Assembly: GCA_003142495.1 (NCBI GenBank)
Contig: PLMM01000319.1
Span: 1-6,447, forward strand
Direction of reading: 5' to 3'
DNA from: Gemmatimonadota bacterium
GTDB taxonomy: Bacteria; Gemmatimonadota; Gemmatimonadetes; Gemmatimonadales; Gemmatimonadaceae
Length of the DNA: 6,447 nucleotides
The notes below the pieces were generated by a model. That model was not told the origin of the DNA and did not search any database. It saw only the letters and a program-made list of their open reading frames with translations. Below are positions 5,806 to 6,447 of the stretch, in pieces (positions within the stretch are counted from its first letter, which is position 1; every line of letters starts with the position of its first letter). The translations under genes and the position numbers were made by a program.

Positions 5806-6447
5806 CACGACCTTGGTTCAGGATTCGTTGTGGCTTCACGAACGGCGCCGGTGCGCCGCTTGTCGAATTGCAGTGCGGTGCGCTCGGGCGCCGCGTGAAT
5901 CGCGCTCTCCGTGTACATGCTCCGCGGATTCCAGAGCACCCATCCTTGAACTCCGTTGGCGTATCCCGCCTCAATCTGCGCGCGCACTTCGGTGGCCGTG
6001 TAGTGCGGCGGGCCGAGCGTGAAGTCCTGGTACCACGGTCTGAGCGTTGCCGCGCCGGGAATTCCCGCGGAGCGACGGTGCGCGTCCTTCAGTCCGTGCG
6101 CGATCGTCTCGTACGGATGCGCGTTCGGATTGCCGATGCCGTACGAGCCGGGATTGTAGTGCGACGGATACATCATTGGCAGCACGACGTCGACGGTGTT
6201 GATGAACTGCTCCCACTTCTGTCCGATCCCCATGTCCGTCGTATCCGTGGCCGTGAGACCGAAGACGTCGGCCGTCACCGGAACGCCGAGCGGCCGGAGT
6301 CGCGCGCGCGTGGTAAGGAGCTGCTCGCGAATCACCTGCGCGCGCAGGCGCCCGCGCGCGAGCGGAAAGGTCGTCTCGGAGACGAGTCGCTTGTCATCAG
6401 GGAATCGAACGTAGTCGAACTGAATTTAGCTGAAACCGAGGTCGACG
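5805..6447 (-). pseudogene. Putative glycoside hydrolase (DUF4015/PF13200-like), interrupted by in-frame TAA, 5' end outside window
   Basis: The frame reads from the window edge as VDLGFS, then TAA (6426-6428), then IQFDYVRFPDDK and continues open to the TGA at 5805-5807. The motif IQFDYVRFP, then VTADVFGL, VDVVLPMMYPSHY (about 6156-6194), NPNAHPYETI, RPWYQDF and GWVLWNPRSMY are those of the DUF4015 family, TIM-barrel proteins predicted to act on polysaccharides; activity is not established for most members. In family members the residues before IQFDYVRFP are normally GFDE or similar, so the stop sits inside a conserved beta-strand and replaces what is probably Glu (GAA or GAG). Homology on both sides in one frame indicates a point nonsense change, not a frameshift or gene boundary. 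A caller would restart at GTG 6335 and give 176 residues lacking the strand with the motif. The copy is inactivated, mis-sequenced or read through. It lies directly upstream of the M28 peptidase in an apparent operon, with a one-base stop/start overlap. Confidence 0.72.

Noticed and set aside
4522..5898. A 458-codon open frame on the plus strand opposite the M28 peptidase
   Set aside because: Composition is typical of an antisense shadow and no motif is visible, whereas the minus-strand frame carries every M28B metal ligand.

Overview
This is a GC-rich window with densely packed genes and many long shadow frames, as expected of a high-GC bacterial chromosome. Gene content fits a soil or environmental bacterium. 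The mix of a PSMA-like exported M28 peptidase, a DUF4015-type putative glycoside hydrolase, small TPR proteins and Arg/Asp-rich low-complexity proteins would suit Gemmatimonadota, but that assignment is inference and no marker gene is present.

Layout. (a) 1-228, plus strand: the C-terminal end of an extremely Arg/Asp-rich protein, followed by a strong GC-rich hairpin at 268-297 that probably ends its transcript. (b) 333-3643, plus strand: a possible sigma70-like promoter, then three co-directional genes. They are a single-chain aconitase/isopropylmalate-isomerase superfamily hydro-lyase with its swivel domain at the N-terminus, an alpha/beta hydrolase with an aspartate nucleophile, and a 105-residue two-repeat TPR protein. 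The gaps between them are 56 and 22 bases. (c) 3644-3705: a convergent intergenic stretch with no convincing terminator. (d) 3706-6447, minus strand: a full-length exported M28B metallopeptidase of the glutamate carboxypeptidase II/PSMA type. Its start codon overlaps the stop codon of the gene upstream, a putative glycoside hydrolase (DUF4015/PF13200-like) that runs off the window edge.

The most notable observation is in the last gene. Its frame is homologous on both sides of an in-frame TAA at 6426-6428, immediately before the conserved I-Q-F-D-Y-V-R-F-P motif. The copy is therefore a nonsense-mutated pseudogene, a sequencing or assembly error, or a readthrough case. ORF callers that restart at the internal GTG at 6335 would hide this.

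Functionally, the plus-strand cluster looks metabolic and cytosolic (hydro-lyase, hydrolase, helper repeat protein). The minus-strand pair looks like peptide and polysaccharide handling outside the cytoplasm. I found no RNA gene, CRISPR array, insertion sequence or clearly new multi-gene system. The interest lies in enzyme subfamily deviations and the interrupted gene.
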